NCBI GenBank assembly: GCA_021155195.1
Contig: JAJNPV010000037.1
Span: 682,001-746,000 of the forward strand
Origin: Ohtaekwangia sp.
GTDB taxonomy: Bacteria > Bacteroidota > Bacteroidia > Cytophagales > Cyclobacteriaceae
Length of the DNA stretch: 64,000 bases
Direction of reading: 5' to 3'
Shown: positions 28,401 to 36,525 of the stretch, piece by piece
Layout of the letters: every line of letters starts with the position of its first letter
Numbering within the stretch: position 1 is the stretch's first letter
Notes under the pieces: model-generated
Told to the model about the DNA's origin: nothing
Database searches by the model: none
What the model saw: only the letters and a program-made list of their open reading frames with translations
Made by a program: the position numbers and the translations under genes

Positions 28401-28967
28401 GTACCAAATGTTAATGCTGTGCTCACCGAATTTAAATTGATTCCGGTTGGTGGAAGTATGAAGGCAACGGTAACCGTCAAGAATCAAGGCAACATTTCAA
28501 TGAACAATCCGGAAGTAATTATCGACTTATCGGGCGGTGCATCGGTAAAAGAGAAACTGTCAGGAACTATTTTACCTAATCAATCCCTCACCCGCACATT
28601 ATCAATCGATATCTTATCCAAAAATTTACAATACGCTTGCGCAGAGCTTTACACGGTAGGGGATACTTACTTATTTGATAATCGCCAATGTATAAATCTC
28701 GAAGCAGAAACAATTGCAATTCAACCTTATCCCAATCCTGCTCAAGACGAATTGTTTATTGATTGGATTAATGCGGGAAATGAATCAATGCAAGTAGTTA
28801 TATATAATGCATCGGGTCACGTTGTGCTGAATAAAAAATACGAGCCTATCTTGCTCGGATTGAATCAGGTTAAAGTAAATGTAAGTAACCTTGGAGCAGG
28901 AATTTACTTTGTTTCATACTTTGATGGAAACACATCCCGAACTTCCCGTTTTTCCATTGTCCGATAG
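25428..28967 (+). CDS. T9SS-exported PKD-repeat surface protein
   Basis: A 1179-residue exported protein. A signal peptide (residues 1-19, ending ALAQ) leads into residues 25-370, a series of about six near-repeats such as WYGFTIDQANSPYRLIRFDF plus an FGxSxxNTP element, likely a beta-propeller. About seven PKD domains follow (around residues 418-1000) with core forms like SYNWSFGDA, DFSWDFGDGN and WSWDFGGQG. A CARDB-like domain comes next (about 1005-1090). The C-terminal 80 residues (IQPYPNPAQDELFIDW to the final FSIVR) are a type A T9SS sorting domain. The protein should be carried across the outer membrane and fixed to the surface or released. Adhesion or glycan binding is likely. Confidence 0.93.
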   Translation: MNKVLFTVGLLLLSNIALAQCPIVDYTLPTIVCNTQNLIIQNTTTGADYYQWDFCSGDLALTPNATIAASSNLLFRTRSLRIVKSSNAWYGFTIDQANSPYRLIRFDFGNSLANTPLIVDLGNPSNSINSAFDLQMYREENNWYALVVNAGTNSLVRLNFGFNLESIPSAQDLGSFGKLDTPDGLFLVTDNGLLSAFVSNGGASPEIIRLEFGSSILNTPVINSFLVPGGSGLRGVAIIKECDRWFGLVSSYGNGKVFWIDFTNGLNQSPQTGEINFFASFNFPTNIALALDGAEYFAFIESALGEQYRLSFGASIIDKTGSGQNLGTFGISNENSALELVKVDSDWFGFSIDLTNRRLVRQIFPAVCSASQATYQGEHPPPVKYSASGTKIISVKAISVSGAISSLSKTVTVSSNVAPDIDFNSTNVCVNSIVNFTSQNSSGDITSYNWSFGDASTSSQPNPSHIYTSATTYEVGLIVTASNGCTNTATPKDLVIYNQPVADFDFPSVSPICTNQEYTFINSSTFDPLSNPTWEWRLNGALVSNDQNLSQQFSSTIAQEIRLKALIPGCENEVIKNIASIQEGPQTDFTFSNSCQLAPVSFTNATSGSVTDFSWDFGDGNNSSQTNPTNTFQNSGTFHVTLHTTNAAGCQNSAEKPITIYSKPQTDFSIDLPPFSCAGSPSQFNDITPSLTDSNITTWLWGFGDIANGTSAQKNPIYTYSLSGDYQVSLTATTNFGCTASIQKQVTISSAPLVNFTNGIACLNQGTQFTDASDPTAKAWLWSIQNSTYTTKNPTHVFSVTGSQPVMLSVTGSNNCVSQLTKNVNVPIPVAPDFTAISTCAGKPTIFQEKNSGGNDPAVSWSWDFGGQGTGSGSPAEHIFQTVGSYAVKMNSTRQSGCVYSITKSVSINQSPQAQFIPSTDSGGSPLTVGFANTSSLATSYLWKFMDANNSTSTEFSPSFIFNQLGEYPVELIASNALGCQDSYIKMIQVVVPNVNAVLTEFKLIPVGGSMKATVTVKNQGNISMNNPEVIIDLSGGASVKEKLSGTILPNQSLTRTLSIDILSKNLQYACAELYTVGDTYLFDNRQCINLEAETIAIQPYPNPAQDELFIDWINAGNESMQVVIYNASGHVVLNKKYEPILLGLNQVKVNVSNLGAGIYFVSYFDGNTSRTSRFSIVR

Positions 28968-29072
28968 GAACGAGTTTATTTAGTTGAATTCTTTCCGCAG
29001 TGTTTTAGCGGCTTTGCGCGAAAAAAAATTAATTTTACAAGAGAGACAGTTTAATCCCCTCATTTTATTCAG

Positions 29073-29540
29073 ATGAATATAAAATTAGACGCAACAGATC
29101 GCAAGATTTTGGAAATCCTGCAAACAGACTCAAACATAACAAATGCCCAACTTGCCATTGAAATAGGATTATCCCCGGCACCCACTTTAGAACGAGTAAA
29201 GAAGCTAGAGAATGCCGGTGTCATAAAAAGTTATCATGCTGTGATTAACCTGGCCAGTGTTGGGCTTGGTGTCTCCACGTTTGTTATGGTTTCCCTTAAA
29301 GGGCATAACAAGGATAACATCGCTAAATTTATGAAAGCCATTGAGCAAATTGATGAAGTAATAGAGTGTCATCATGTTACCGGACAAGCGGACTTTATTT
29401 TAAAGATTGTAGCCCCTGATATTCCAGCGTATCAAAACCTGATGTTGGAGAAAGTGACTAACATTGAAGTGGTAGACAGTATGCAAACCACAGTAATACT
29501 CTCAACATTTAAAGATAGCAAAGTAGTACCCTTACCATGA
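29073..29540 (+). CDS. Lrp/AsnC family transcriptional regulator
   Basis: A 155-residue regulator of normal length. An N-terminal winged helix-turn-helix (DATDRKILEILQTDSNITNA to GVIKSYHAVI, residues 5-60) is followed by the RAM ligand-binding domain (residues 70-150, with IECHHVTGQADFILKIVAPD). It probably responds to an amino acid and forms octamers. Its stop overlaps the start of the phosphoribosyltransferase gene by four bases, an unusual coupling. Confidence 0.95.
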   Translation: MNIKLDATDRKILEILQTDSNITNAQLAIEIGLSPAPTLERVKKLENAGVIKSYHAVINLASVGLGVSTFVMVSLKGHNKDNIAKFMKAIEQIDEVIECHHVTGQADFILKIVAPDIPAYQNLMLEKVTNIEVVDSMQTTVILSTFKDSKVVPLP

Positions 29541-30049
29541 GTGAATCCGTCTCTGAAAAAGCGTTAGTACTTGATTCTGCCAAAGTCAATCAAAAGATTA
29601 GAAGGATTGCGTATGAAATTTTTGAGAACAATTTCAAAGAGAAATCTTTTGTGTTAGCCGGTATTGATGGTCAGGGTTATTCGCTCACAAAATTACTTGC
29701 TGTTGAACTTGAAAAGATATCAGGCTTACCAGCTACGGTAGTGAAAGTGTCGCTTGATAAATTGGCCCCTCAGCAATCAGAGGTTACATTAGATGTAGAG
29801 ACTAAGGAGTTTAAGAAAAAGTGTATTATTCTGATTGATGATGTGTTGAATACAGGGCGCACTCTCGCCTATGGCATGAAGCCATTCCTGGTAACAGAAG
29901 TAAAAAAAATTGAAGTGGCTGTGCTGGTAAACAGAAGCCATACATTGTTTCCTATCACGCCTACCTATACAGGGTATGAATTAACTACGATGCTTAACGA
30001 TCATGTAGAAGTAATTCTTGGAAAAAAATCAGCTGTTTATCTACGTTAA
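29537..30049 (+). CDS. Phosphoribosyltransferase family protein
   Basis: A 170-residue type I phosphoribosyltransferase. The PRPP-binding motif is CIILIDDVLNTGRTLAYG (about residues 96-113), and AGIDGQGYSLTKLLAVEL is the N-terminal loop. Length and layout resemble PyrR, the bifunctional uracil phosphoribosyltransferase and regulator. Without a pyr operon nearby the true substrate is uncertain. It is translationally coupled to the Lrp-type regulator and lies 23 bases upstream of panB. Confidence 0.88.
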   Translation: MSESVSEKALVLDSAKVNQKIRRIAYEIFENNFKEKSFVLAGIDGQGYSLTKLLAVELEKISGLPATVVKVSLDKLAPQQSEVTLDVETKEFKKKCIILIDDVLNTGRTLAYGMKPFLVTEVKKIEVAVLVNRSHTLFPITPTYTGYELTTMLNDHVEVILGKKSAVYLR

Positions 30050-30072
30050 TATAAAATCCTAACTCAACGCTC

Positions 30073-30891
30073 GTGTCTGTTCATAAATCAGATGTAAAGA
30101 AAATCACTACACACCAACTTCAGGAAATGAAGAACCGTGGTGAGAAGATTGCGATGCTTACTGCTTATGACTACAGTATGGCGCGCATTATTGATGGTGC
30201 GGGTATCGATGTTATTTTGGTGGGTGATTCAGCTTCCAATGTAATGGCCGGCAATGAAACCACCTTGCCAATCACACTCGATCAAATGATCTATCATGCT
30301 TCTTCCGTTGTGAAAGCGGTGAAGCGTGCCTTGGTGGTAGTGGATATTCCGTTTGGATATTATCAGGGAAGTTCAGGCGAAGCGTTGCGATCATCCATTC
30401 GAATTATGAAAGAATCTGGTGGGCACGCAGTGAAAATGGAAGGTGGCAGTGAAATAAAAGATTCGGTGTTGCGGATTTTAAGTGCAGGTGTGCCGGTAAT
30501 GGGTCATCTGGGTTTAACCCCACAATCTATTTATAAGTTTGGAACATATACTGTTCGTGCAAAAGAAGAGGAGGAGGCAAACAAACTCTTGGAAGATGCC
30601 CTTTTGCTTCAGGAATGTGGCTGCTTTGGTATCGTGTTAGAAAAGATTCCTGCCGAACTGGCTAAGAAGGTAGCAACTAGTTTAACAATTCCGGTAATTG
30701 GTATTGGTGCTGGCCCAGATGTAGATGGTCAGGTACTGGTTATGCAGGATATGTTGGGAATAACAAAAGACTTTAAACCACGCTTTTTACGCAGGTATGC
30801 CAATCTTAATAGCATTATGACCGATGCCATCGGTAATTATGTGACCGATGTGAAAGCCCGCGAATTCCCTAATCAGGATGAGAAGTACTGA
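30073..30891 (+). CDS. panB: 3-methyl-2-oxobutanoate hydroxymethyltransferase
   Basis: The 272-residue enzyme makes ketopantoate from 3-methyl-2-oxobutanoate and methylene-tetrahydrofolate, the first committed step of pantothenate and CoA synthesis. Motifs seen are IAMLTAYDYSMARIIDGAGI, ILVGDSASNVMAGNETTLPI, GHAVKMEGG and PVMGHLGLTPQS, all conserved in PanB. The start is a GTG at 30073. It ends with a 142-base gap before icd, which holds no gene. Confidence 0.97.
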   Translation: MSVHKSDVKKITTHQLQEMKNRGEKIAMLTAYDYSMARIIDGAGIDVILVGDSASNVMAGNETTLPITLDQMIYHASSVVKAVKRALVVVDIPFGYYQGSSGEALRSSIRIMKESGGHAVKMEGGSEIKDSVLRILSAGVPVMGHLGLTPQSIYKFGTYTVRAKEEEEANKLLEDALLLQECGCFGIVLEKIPAELAKKVATSLTIPVIGIGAGPDVDGQVLVMQDMLGITKDFKPRFLRRYANLNSIMTDAIGNYVTDVKAREFPNQDEKY

Positions 30892-31033
30892 GATGTTGCC
30901 GAGTGAATAGTTAGTAGCTGCTCCCAGCGGTAAAAAATATCTTCATTTGTGACCTTATTTTCCTAATTTTCCCGCCCCGAAACAGGGAGCGCCCAGCGTT
31001 TTTAACTTTATTTTAACCTAAGTACTTAGCAAC

Positions 31034-32365
31034 ATGAGTGATCAGAAAATTACAATCAGCAGTGGAAAACTAACGGTTCCTGACAATCCTACCATTCCTT
31101 TTATTGAGGGTGATGGTACAGGTCCGGATATTTGGTCTGCTTCTCAAAAAGTTTTTGATGCAGCCGTAGCCAAAGCCTATGGTGGCAAGCGTAAAATAAA
31201 TTGGAAAGAAGTGCTGGCCGGTGAGAAATCTTTTAACAAGACTGGCAACTGGCTCCCTGACGAAACATTAGATGCTTTCCGCGAATATTTGGTAGGGATA
31301 AAGGGACCACTTACTACCCCTGTGGGTGGAGGAATTCGTTCGCTTAATGTTGCCCTTCGTCAGATTTTAGATTTGTATGTATGTCTTCGTCCGGTACGGT
31401 GGTATGAAGGAGTTCCCTCACCTGTAAAAAATCCAGGCGCTGTGGATATGGTTATCTTCCGCGAAAACACAGAAGATATTTATGCCGGTATTGAGTTTGC
31501 TGCAGGAACACCTGAATCTCAAAAAGTTTTGGATTTCTTAGCAAAAGAATTTCCTAAAGAATACAATAAGATAAGATTCAACACGAAAGAAAAATCAGAG
31601 GACTTCTGGAAAATGGTCGGTGCGCCTAACATGAAAAATGATGTGCAGGTAGGTATTGGCATTAAGCCGGTAAGTTATAGTGGTAGCGTGCGGTTGATTC
31701 ACAGCGCGATTGCCTATGCGATCAAACACAAGAGAGAGTCGGTTACGCTTGTTCATAAAGGTAACATCATGAAATATACCGAAGGTGCTTTCCGCGATTG
31801 GGGTTATGCAGTTGCGAAAGAATACTTTGGCGATAAGGTTTATACCTGGAACCAGTGGGAAAAAACGAAAAAGGAAAAAGGTGAAGATGCTGCAAATGCA
31901 GAACAAAAAGCTGAATTGGCGGCTGGTAAAATTTTAATTAAGGACTCAATTGCTGATATCACGTTGCAGCAAGTGCTTACCCGTCCCAACGACTTTGAAG
32001 TAATTGCTACCTTAAACTTAAATGGTGATTATCTGAGTGATGCATTGGCTGCACAAGTAGGTGGAATTGGTATCGCTCCTGGAGCAAACATCAACTACAT
32101 AACAGGGCACGCTATCTTTGAAGCTACTCATGGCACAGCGCCAAAGTATGCGGGTCAGGATAAAGTGAATCCGGGCTCTGTAATTCTTTCCGGAGTAATG
32201 ATGCTTGAATACATGGGCTGGCAGGAAGCGGCAGACTTAATCAACCGCGGGTTGGAGAAAGCAATTTCAACGAAGCGTGTAACGTACGATTTCCATCGTC
32301 AGATGGAAGGAGCAACGATGCTGAAGTGCTCTGAGTTTGGTGATGAGATTGTGAAGAACATGTAA
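31034..32365 (+). CDS. icd: NADP-dependent isocitrate dehydrogenase
   Basis: A 443-residue enzyme of the TCA cycle converting isocitrate to 2-oxoglutarate. The substrate loop GGGIRSLNVALRQ contains the Ser that AceK phosphorylates in E. coli. IFRENTEDIYAGIE and the coenzyme segment HGTAPKYAGQDKVNPGS, with Lys-Tyr, mark it as NADP-specific and homologous to the E. coli enzyme. An internal insertion around residues 275-295 (KKEKGEDAANAEQKAELA) explains the length above the E. coli 416. A very strong palindromic terminator follows. Confidence 0.97.
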   Translation: MSDQKITISSGKLTVPDNPTIPFIEGDGTGPDIWSASQKVFDAAVAKAYGGKRKINWKEVLAGEKSFNKTGNWLPDETLDAFREYLVGIKGPLTTPVGGGIRSLNVALRQILDLYVCLRPVRWYEGVPSPVKNPGAVDMVIFRENTEDIYAGIEFAAGTPESQKVLDFLAKEFPKEYNKIRFNTKEKSEDFWKMVGAPNMKNDVQVGIGIKPVSYSGSVRLIHSAIAYAIKHKRESVTLVHKGNIMKYTEGAFRDWGYAVAKEYFGDKVYTWNQWEKTKKEKGEDAANAEQKAELAAGKILIKDSIADITLQQVLTRPNDFEVIATLNLNGDYLSDALAAQVGGIGIAPGANINYITGHAIFEATHGTAPKYAGQDKVNPGSVILSGVMMLEYMGWQEAADLINRGLEKAISTKRVTYDFHRQMEGATMLKCSEFGDEIVKNM

Positions 32366-32377
32366 GTAAATAAGTAT

Positions 32378-32421
32378 GTCATAAAAAAAGGAGATCAATT
32401 TTGATCTCCTTTTTTTATGAC
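32378..32421. terminator. Perfect palindromic bidirectional terminator between icd and ribH
   Basis: Two perfectly complementary 21-base arms (32378-32398 and 32401-32421) are separated by TT. The core is GGAGATCAA/TTGATCTCC, flanked by seven A on the left and seven T on the right. The symmetric A- and T-runs make it work for both convergent genes. Confidence 0.95.
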
Positions 32422-32432
32422 CGCCTAAGAAA

Positions 32433-32900
32433 CTAAAACTCCAGCATCTTCACGGCCGTAACAGCCGCTTCTTCGCCTTTGTTTCCCAGTTTACCACCAG
32501 CACGCTCGAGGGCTTGTTTTTTATTGAGTGTAGTTAGCACACCAAAGATCACTGGCTTTTTGGTTCTGATATTCACTTCGGTAATGCCATACGTTACACC
32601 TTGGCAGATGTAATCAAAGTGGGGAGTATCTCCTTGGATAACGCAGCCGAGACAAATCACGGCATCAATTTCTTTTTTCTCAGCCATCCAAAGTCCACCT
32701 AGAGTAAGTTCAAATGTGCCGGGTACATTCTTTCTGGCAATGTTAGATTTTTTTGCGCCCATCTCAATCAGTGCGTCAAATGCACCTTGATAAAGTGATT
32801 CGGTAATTTCTTCATTCCATTCAGCCACTACAATGGCAAATTTTTTCTTTGCCAAATTGATTTTACTTTTCAATGAAACGGATTTAAGTATGCCTGCCAT
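32433..32900 (-). CDS. ribH: 6,7-dimethyl-8-ribityllumazine synthase
   Basis: A 155-residue lumazine synthase, the penultimate step of riboflavin synthesis, normally an icosahedral or pentameric complex. Motifs are VAEWNEEITESLYQGAFDAL, NVPGTFELTLGGLWMA, AVICLGCVIQGDTPHFDYIC and VIFGVLTTLNKKQALERAGG with the catalytic His in TPHFDYI. A toxin-antitoxin pair lies just upstream, five bases from its start. Confidence 0.98.
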   Translation of the reverse strand: MAGILKSVSLKSKINLAKKKFAIVVAEWNEEITESLYQGAFDALIEMGAKKSNIARKNVPGTFELTLGGLWMAEKKEIDAVICLGCVIQGDTPHFDYICQGVTYGITEVNIRTKKPVIFGVLTTLNKKQALERAGGKLGNKGEEAAVTAVKMLEF

Positions 32901-32905
32901 AATTT

Positions 32906-33208
32906 TTATTTTCTTTTTCTAATAAGTTGAGGGTTACGACTGGTATGTAAAACACCAAGTATGCTAATAGAGGAGTTACTCTCTTCAATTTTAAAATAAA
33001 TCAGATAGGGGTACTTGTTGACTTTTTCAGTTCTAACATTCTTAAATCGCTTTGTATAGAGAAGGGGTCTCTCGGCCAGTGAATTAATTTTCTCCATTAA
33101 ACTTTCATAAAACTCAAAACCTAGATTGGCCTTTTCATTATTATACCATTCAATGGATTCAAGAATATCCTTCTGAGCACCTAAGGATACAATAAGTGAA
33201 TATCTCAT
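32906..33208 (-). CDS. RelE/ParE family toxin
   Basis: A 100-residue protein of the RelE/ParE fold: MRYSLIVSLGAQKDILESIE, WYNNEKANLGFEFYESL and KYPYLIYFKIEESNSSISIL, followed by VLHTSRNPQ. The pattern is closest to the ParE-like branch (targets such as DNA gyrase), but RelE-like mRNA cleavage cannot be excluded. Its start overlaps the end of the antitoxin gene by four bases, the usual order antitoxin then toxin. Confidence 0.88.
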   Translation of the reverse strand: MRYSLIVSLGAQKDILESIEWYNNEKANLGFEFYESLMEKINSLAERPLLYTKRFKNVRTEKVNKYPYLIYFKIEESNSSISILGVLHTSRNPQLIRKRK

Positions 33209-33429
33209 CTCATTTTCTCAATTCTTGATTTGAATTCTTCCAGGCTAATTGAGTCTTGAGGATTCTTTTCATATTCTTCCAACCGCTCTTCTATAATTTT
33301 GGTATGCCACTCTGGTATTTCGTAATCCTTTTTGTCGGCAACTATCATCCCGTAGAGTAGATTTAACAATCGATCATCGGCAACTTCAATATACTCATGG
33401 AGCTGCTTCTTAATTTCTACCGTTTCCAT
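33205..33429 (-). CDS. Antitoxin of the ParE-type module
   Basis: A 74-residue acidic protein that precedes and overlaps the toxin gene. It starts METVEIKKQLHEYIEVADDR, and its C-terminal part (WHTKIIEERLEEYEKNPQDS, ISLEEFKSRIEKMR) matches the addiction-module component family (PF09720-like). It should bind and neutralise the toxin and probably autoregulate the pair. The family is inferred from length, position and these motifs. Confidence 0.82.
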   Translation of the reverse strand: METVEIKKQLHEYIEVADDRLLNLLYGMIVADKKDYEIPEWHTKIIEERLEEYEKNPQDSISLEEFKSRIEKMR

Positions 33430-33461
33430 GTCTGAAAGATTTCTATAAAAATAGGAAATAA

Positions 33462-33490
33462 AAAAGGGATCGCAGTAAGCGATCCCTTTT
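33462..33490. terminator. Bidirectional terminator after the TPR gene
   Basis: The arms AAAAGGGATCGC (33462-33473) and GCGATCCCTTTT (33479-33490) enclose the loop AGTAA. For the minus-strand TPR gene it lies 20 bases after the stop. The symmetric A and T ends allow use in both directions. Confidence 0.92.
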
Positions 33491-33509
33491 CATAAAAGAG
33501 GACACCTCT

Positions 33510-34196
33510 TTAGGAGTTGCTCTCCAATCGAGCCTTAAACTTTCTTGCGTTTTGTAGTTCACTGCTATCCCAAAATTTTTCAATAATGGTTTGATAGGCC
33601 GCTTTCGCCTTATCGACATTATTTAGCTTCTCATAAGCCAAAGCAGCTTTCATCAAGTAAGTAGGTGTAAATTCTTTATTGGGTTTGTAGTTTGCAGCTT
33701 TGTCATAATACTTGGCAGCACTTTCATAATCTTTTTGTTCCATGTAGGCATCGCCCATTAGGCTATAGGCGCGAGCCTGAACCAATAAATCGCTTGAACT
33801 GAAATCTTCAAAATGAAAAATCGCTAATGGATATTTTGCTTGCTTCAGGTAAATGAACCCTGCATAATAGTTTGCCAGGTTACCCGCATCAGTCATTCCG
33901 TAATCGTCAATGATTTGAAGAAAGCCGAGGTTGTTTCCATCACCATTTAAAGCAAGGTTTAAACTGTCTGCTTCAAAATAGCGTACGGCCTGAAACATCT
34001 CTTTTTGAGCCTGTGCATCCTGACCACTCATGTAGTAGCGGTATCCGAAGAACCCACCAACAAGAATTAATAATGCGGCCGCAATACCGATTACTAGTTT
34101 AGGATTTTGCTCAAACCAATGTTCAACGCCTTCCAGTTTTTCCTGGATAACTTCTGGATTCTCTAATAAATCTTTGTTTTCTTCCTTCTTTGCCAT
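33510..34196 (-). CDS. Membrane-anchored tetratricopeptide-repeat protein (YfgM-like)
   Basis: A 228-residue protein. A charged N-terminus with GVEHWFEQNPKLVIGIAAAL leads into one transmembrane segment (about residues 33-53). TPR-like helices follow (residues 85-225), for example ARAYSLMGDAYMEQKDYESA and TYLMKAALAYEKLNNVDKAK. The architecture matches the TPR_21/YfgM type, which in E. coli helps envelope chaperone networks at the Sec translocon. The assignment is by architecture. Confidence 0.85.
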   Translation of the reverse strand: MAKKEENKDLLENPEVIQEKLEGVEHWFEQNPKLVIGIAAALLILVGGFFGYRYYMSGQDAQAQKEMFQAVRYFEADSLNLALNGDGNNLGFLQIIDDYGMTDAGNLANYYAGFIYLKQAKYPLAIFHFEDFSSSDLLVQARAYSLMGDAYMEQKDYESAAKYYDKAANYKPNKEFTPTYLMKAALAYEKLNNVDKAKAAYQTIIEKFWDSSELQNARKFKARLESNS

Positions 34197-34205
34197 GTTC
34201 GGTAA

Positions 34206-34234
34206 AATAAAAAGTCCCGCCTACAAAGCGGGAC
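34206..34234 (-). terminator. Terminator of pdhA
   Basis: On the minus strand the arms GTCCCGC (34234-34228) and GCGGGAC (34220-34214) enclose a seven-base loop and are followed by a T-run. It lies 39 bases after the pdhA stop and ends just before the next gene starts at 34196. Confidence 0.9.
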
Positions 34235-34272
34235 GCAAAACTAAGAATTCAGGCTTATTAAACAAAAACCGA

Positions 34273-35307
34273 TCAATCCAGAATAAAAGGATAATCAGGT
34301 TCTGCATAAATATCTTTTAGCGCTTCCGATGGATCCGGGTAATTAGATTCCTCTGCAAACTTCACGCTTTCATCCACTTGAGCCAGAACCTTCTGTTCTA
34401 TGGCTTCCAAATCTTTTTGGGTGGCAATTTTTTTCTTGAGGATAGTGTCACGCACCTGCTCAATTGGGTCGCGCTGCTTGTATTCTTCAACTTCTTCTTT
34501 AGAACGATATTTCTGGGGGTCAGACATTGAGTGCCCTTTGTAACGATAGGTTCTAAACTCTAATAGCGTTGGGCCTTCGCCTGCCCGGGCTCTCTCAGCA
34601 GCTCTCTCAACCGCATCGTGCACATCTTCCACGTTCATAGCATCAACAGCCTCTGAGGGCATATCATAGGATTCACCCAGTGTATACAACTCATGAACAT
34701 TCGAAGTTCTCTTTACAGATGTGCCCATGGCATAGCCATTATTTTCGATTGCAAAAATGACCGGTATCTTCCAAAGCATAGCCAAATTAAGCGCTTCATG
34801 AAAGGCTCCTTGTCGCACAGCGCCATCACCCATGTAGCAAATACATAAGTTGCCGGTTTTGTTATACATCTCGGTAAAGGCAATACCTGCCCCAAGCGGA
34901 ACCTGGGCTCCAACAATTCCATGACCCCCAAAGAAACCATGCTCTTTATCAAAAATGTGCATCGAACCACCTTTACCTTTCGATACTCCGGTTTCCTTAC
35001 CATAAAGCTCAGCCATAATTGCATTCGGGCTTGTGCCCAAAGCCAGCGGATGTGCATGATCGCGATAGGCGGTAATATATTTATCACCTTTTCGTAAAGC
35101 ACTTACTGCACCGGCAGCACACGCTTCCTGGCCAATATATAAGTGACAAAACCCACGAATTTTTTGCATGCCATAAAGCTGGCCTGCTTTCTCTTCGAAT
35201 TTTCTCATCAGCAGCATACTCTCAAACCAAAACATATACGTTTCATTCGAGTATGCCTTCTTATCTTTTTTAGGCTTGGCGCCTTTAGCTTGGGCAGTAG
35301 TGGCCAT
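34273..35307 (-). CDS. pdhA: Pyruvate dehydrogenase E1 component, alpha subunit
   Basis: A 344-residue alpha subunit of the alpha2-beta2 E1, which decarboxylates pyruvate with thiamine diphosphate. The TPP motif reads GDGAVRQGAFHEALNLA with NNGYAMGTS at its end. The phosphorylation-loop region is YRYKGHSMSDPQKYRS. I start at the ATG at 35307 (MATTAQAKG), because a longer reading from 35418 adds 37 hydrophobic, unrelated residues and runs through the promoter at 35338-35369. No pdhB follows, so the beta subunit must be elsewhere. Confidence 0.95.
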   Translation of the reverse strand: MATTAQAKGAKPKKDKKAYSNETYMFWFESMLLMRKFEEKAGQLYGMQKIRGFCHLYIGQEACAAGAVSALRKGDKYITAYRDHAHPLALGTSPNAIMAELYGKETGVSKGKGGSMHIFDKEHGFFGGHGIVGAQVPLGAGIAFTEMYNKTGNLCICYMGDGAVRQGAFHEALNLAMLWKIPVIFAIENNGYAMGTSVKRTSNVHELYTLGESYDMPSEAVDAMNVEDVHDAVERAAERARAGEGPTLLEFRTYRYKGHSMSDPQKYRSKEEVEEYKQRDPIEQVRDTILKKKIATQKDLEAIEQKVLAQVDESVKFAEESNYPDPSEALKDIYAEPDYPFILD

Positions 35308-35337
35308 AATTGCTAATTTTGAGTGAAATGTGAGTTG

Positions 35338-35369
35338 CGAAAATACGCCACCCTTTGCCAATCGCCAAA
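35338..35369 (-). promoter_or_regulatory. Probable promoter of pdhA
   Basis: On the minus strand TTTG (35369-35366), a 20-base spacer, and TATTTTCG (35345-35338), one mismatch from TAnnTTTG. It ends about 30 bases before the chosen pdhA start and supports that start. Confidence 0.55.
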
Positions 35370-35406
35370 TGGCGTATAGCATAATTAGAATTTTTATAGC
35401 GCTATT

Positions 35407-36525
35407 GTGTTCCTTCAAAAATTAAGACTTTATAATTTCAAAAACCATGAAGAAGCTTCTCTGATCTTTGAGGGTAAAATCAATTGTTTTCTTGGACGCA
35501 ATGGAAGCGGAAAGACAAATCTGCTGGATGCGATCTATTATTTGTCGTTTACAAAGAGTGCCATCAATCCCTATGATCTTCAAAATATAAACTACGGTCA
35601 AGCCGGATTTTTAATTAAAGGAGATTTTAAAGTGGAGGATAAACAGAAGGAGGTAGTTTGTTCCTATCAGCAAGGAGAAAAGAAAGTCATCCGCGAAGAC
35701 GAGCAGGAAGGTTCGCGATTTTCGGAACATGTGGGTAAGTACCCCGTAGTGCTTATTGCTCCGCAAGACATTGAGTTAATCTGGGATGGATCTGAACTAA
35801 GACGAAGATTCTTTGATTCGCTTATTAGCCAACTCGATCGGTTCTACCTCGAAAATCTGATTACCTATAATCATCAACTTAAGCAACGGAATAGTTTATT
35901 GCGCGCTTTCGCGGAACAGGGTAAAGTTGATTCAGACTTATTGGAAACCTATGATACCAAGCTGGCAGAAGCAGGAGAATATATTCATAAAGTGCGGAAG
36001 GAACTGCTGATCAGCTTCGTTCCCAAGTTTAATAAGCATTATGATTTCCTTGTGCAAGAGGCAAAGGAGAAGGTTGACATTCAATATAAATCCGACTTGA
36101 CTGGTGCGGATTTTATTTCTCTCTTAAGAAAAAACCGACAGCGCGATTTGCTATTGCAGCGAACAACATCGGGCATCCACCGCGATGATTTTTTGTTTAC
36201 ACTCAATGAGCAGGAATTAAAACGCGTTGGCTCTCAAGGGCAACAAAAGTCCTTTTTAATCAGTCTTAAGCTTGCCGAGTTTCAGACCATCGCTGAAAAG
36301 AAAAACCTAAAGCCCATTCTCTTGTTAGACGATATTTTCGACAAATTGGATGATTTTCGAATTCATCAACTAATGATGTTGGTAAGCCAGGGTACGTTTG
36401 GTCAAATGTTTATTACGGATGCGCGGCAAGGCAGAAGTGAGCAGATTTTGAAAGAGGCTGGACTAAATGCCCGGCTTTTTGTGTTAGAAAACCGTACCTT
36501 CAAAGAAGAATGGCTAGAAATATAA
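35407..36525 (+). CDS. recF: DNA replication and repair protein RecF
   Basis: A 372-residue SMC-like ATPase that helps load RecA at gaps. The GTG start gives MFLQKLRLYNFKNHEEASL. Walker A is GRNGSGKT (residues 30-37), the ABC signature region is SQGQQKSFLISLKLAEF, and Walker B is PILLLDDIFDKLDDFR. It overlaps the DUF721 gene by 16 bases. recF is here away from dnaA/dnaN. Confidence 0.97.
   Translation: MFLQKLRLYNFKNHEEASLIFEGKINCFLGRNGSGKTNLLDAIYYLSFTKSAINPYDLQNINYGQAGFLIKGDFKVEDKQKEVVCSYQQGEKKVIREDEQEGSRFSEHVGKYPVVLIAPQDIELIWDGSELRRRFFDSLISQLDRFYLENLITYNHQLKQRNSLLRAFAEQGKVDSDLLETYDTKLAEAGEYIHKVRKELLISFVPKFNKHYDFLVQEAKEKVDIQYKSDLTGADFISLLRKNRQRDLLLQRTTSGIHRDDFLFTLNEQELKRVGSQGQQKSFLISLKLAEFQTIAEKKNLKPILLLDDIFDKLDDFRIHQLMMLVSQGTFGQMFITDARQGRSEQILKEAGLNARLFVLENRTFKEEWLEI

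Noticed and set aside
35308..35418. N-terminal extension of pdhA to 381 residues
   Set aside because: The added 37 residues are hydrophobic and unlike the family, and a near-consensus promoter lies inside the extension.
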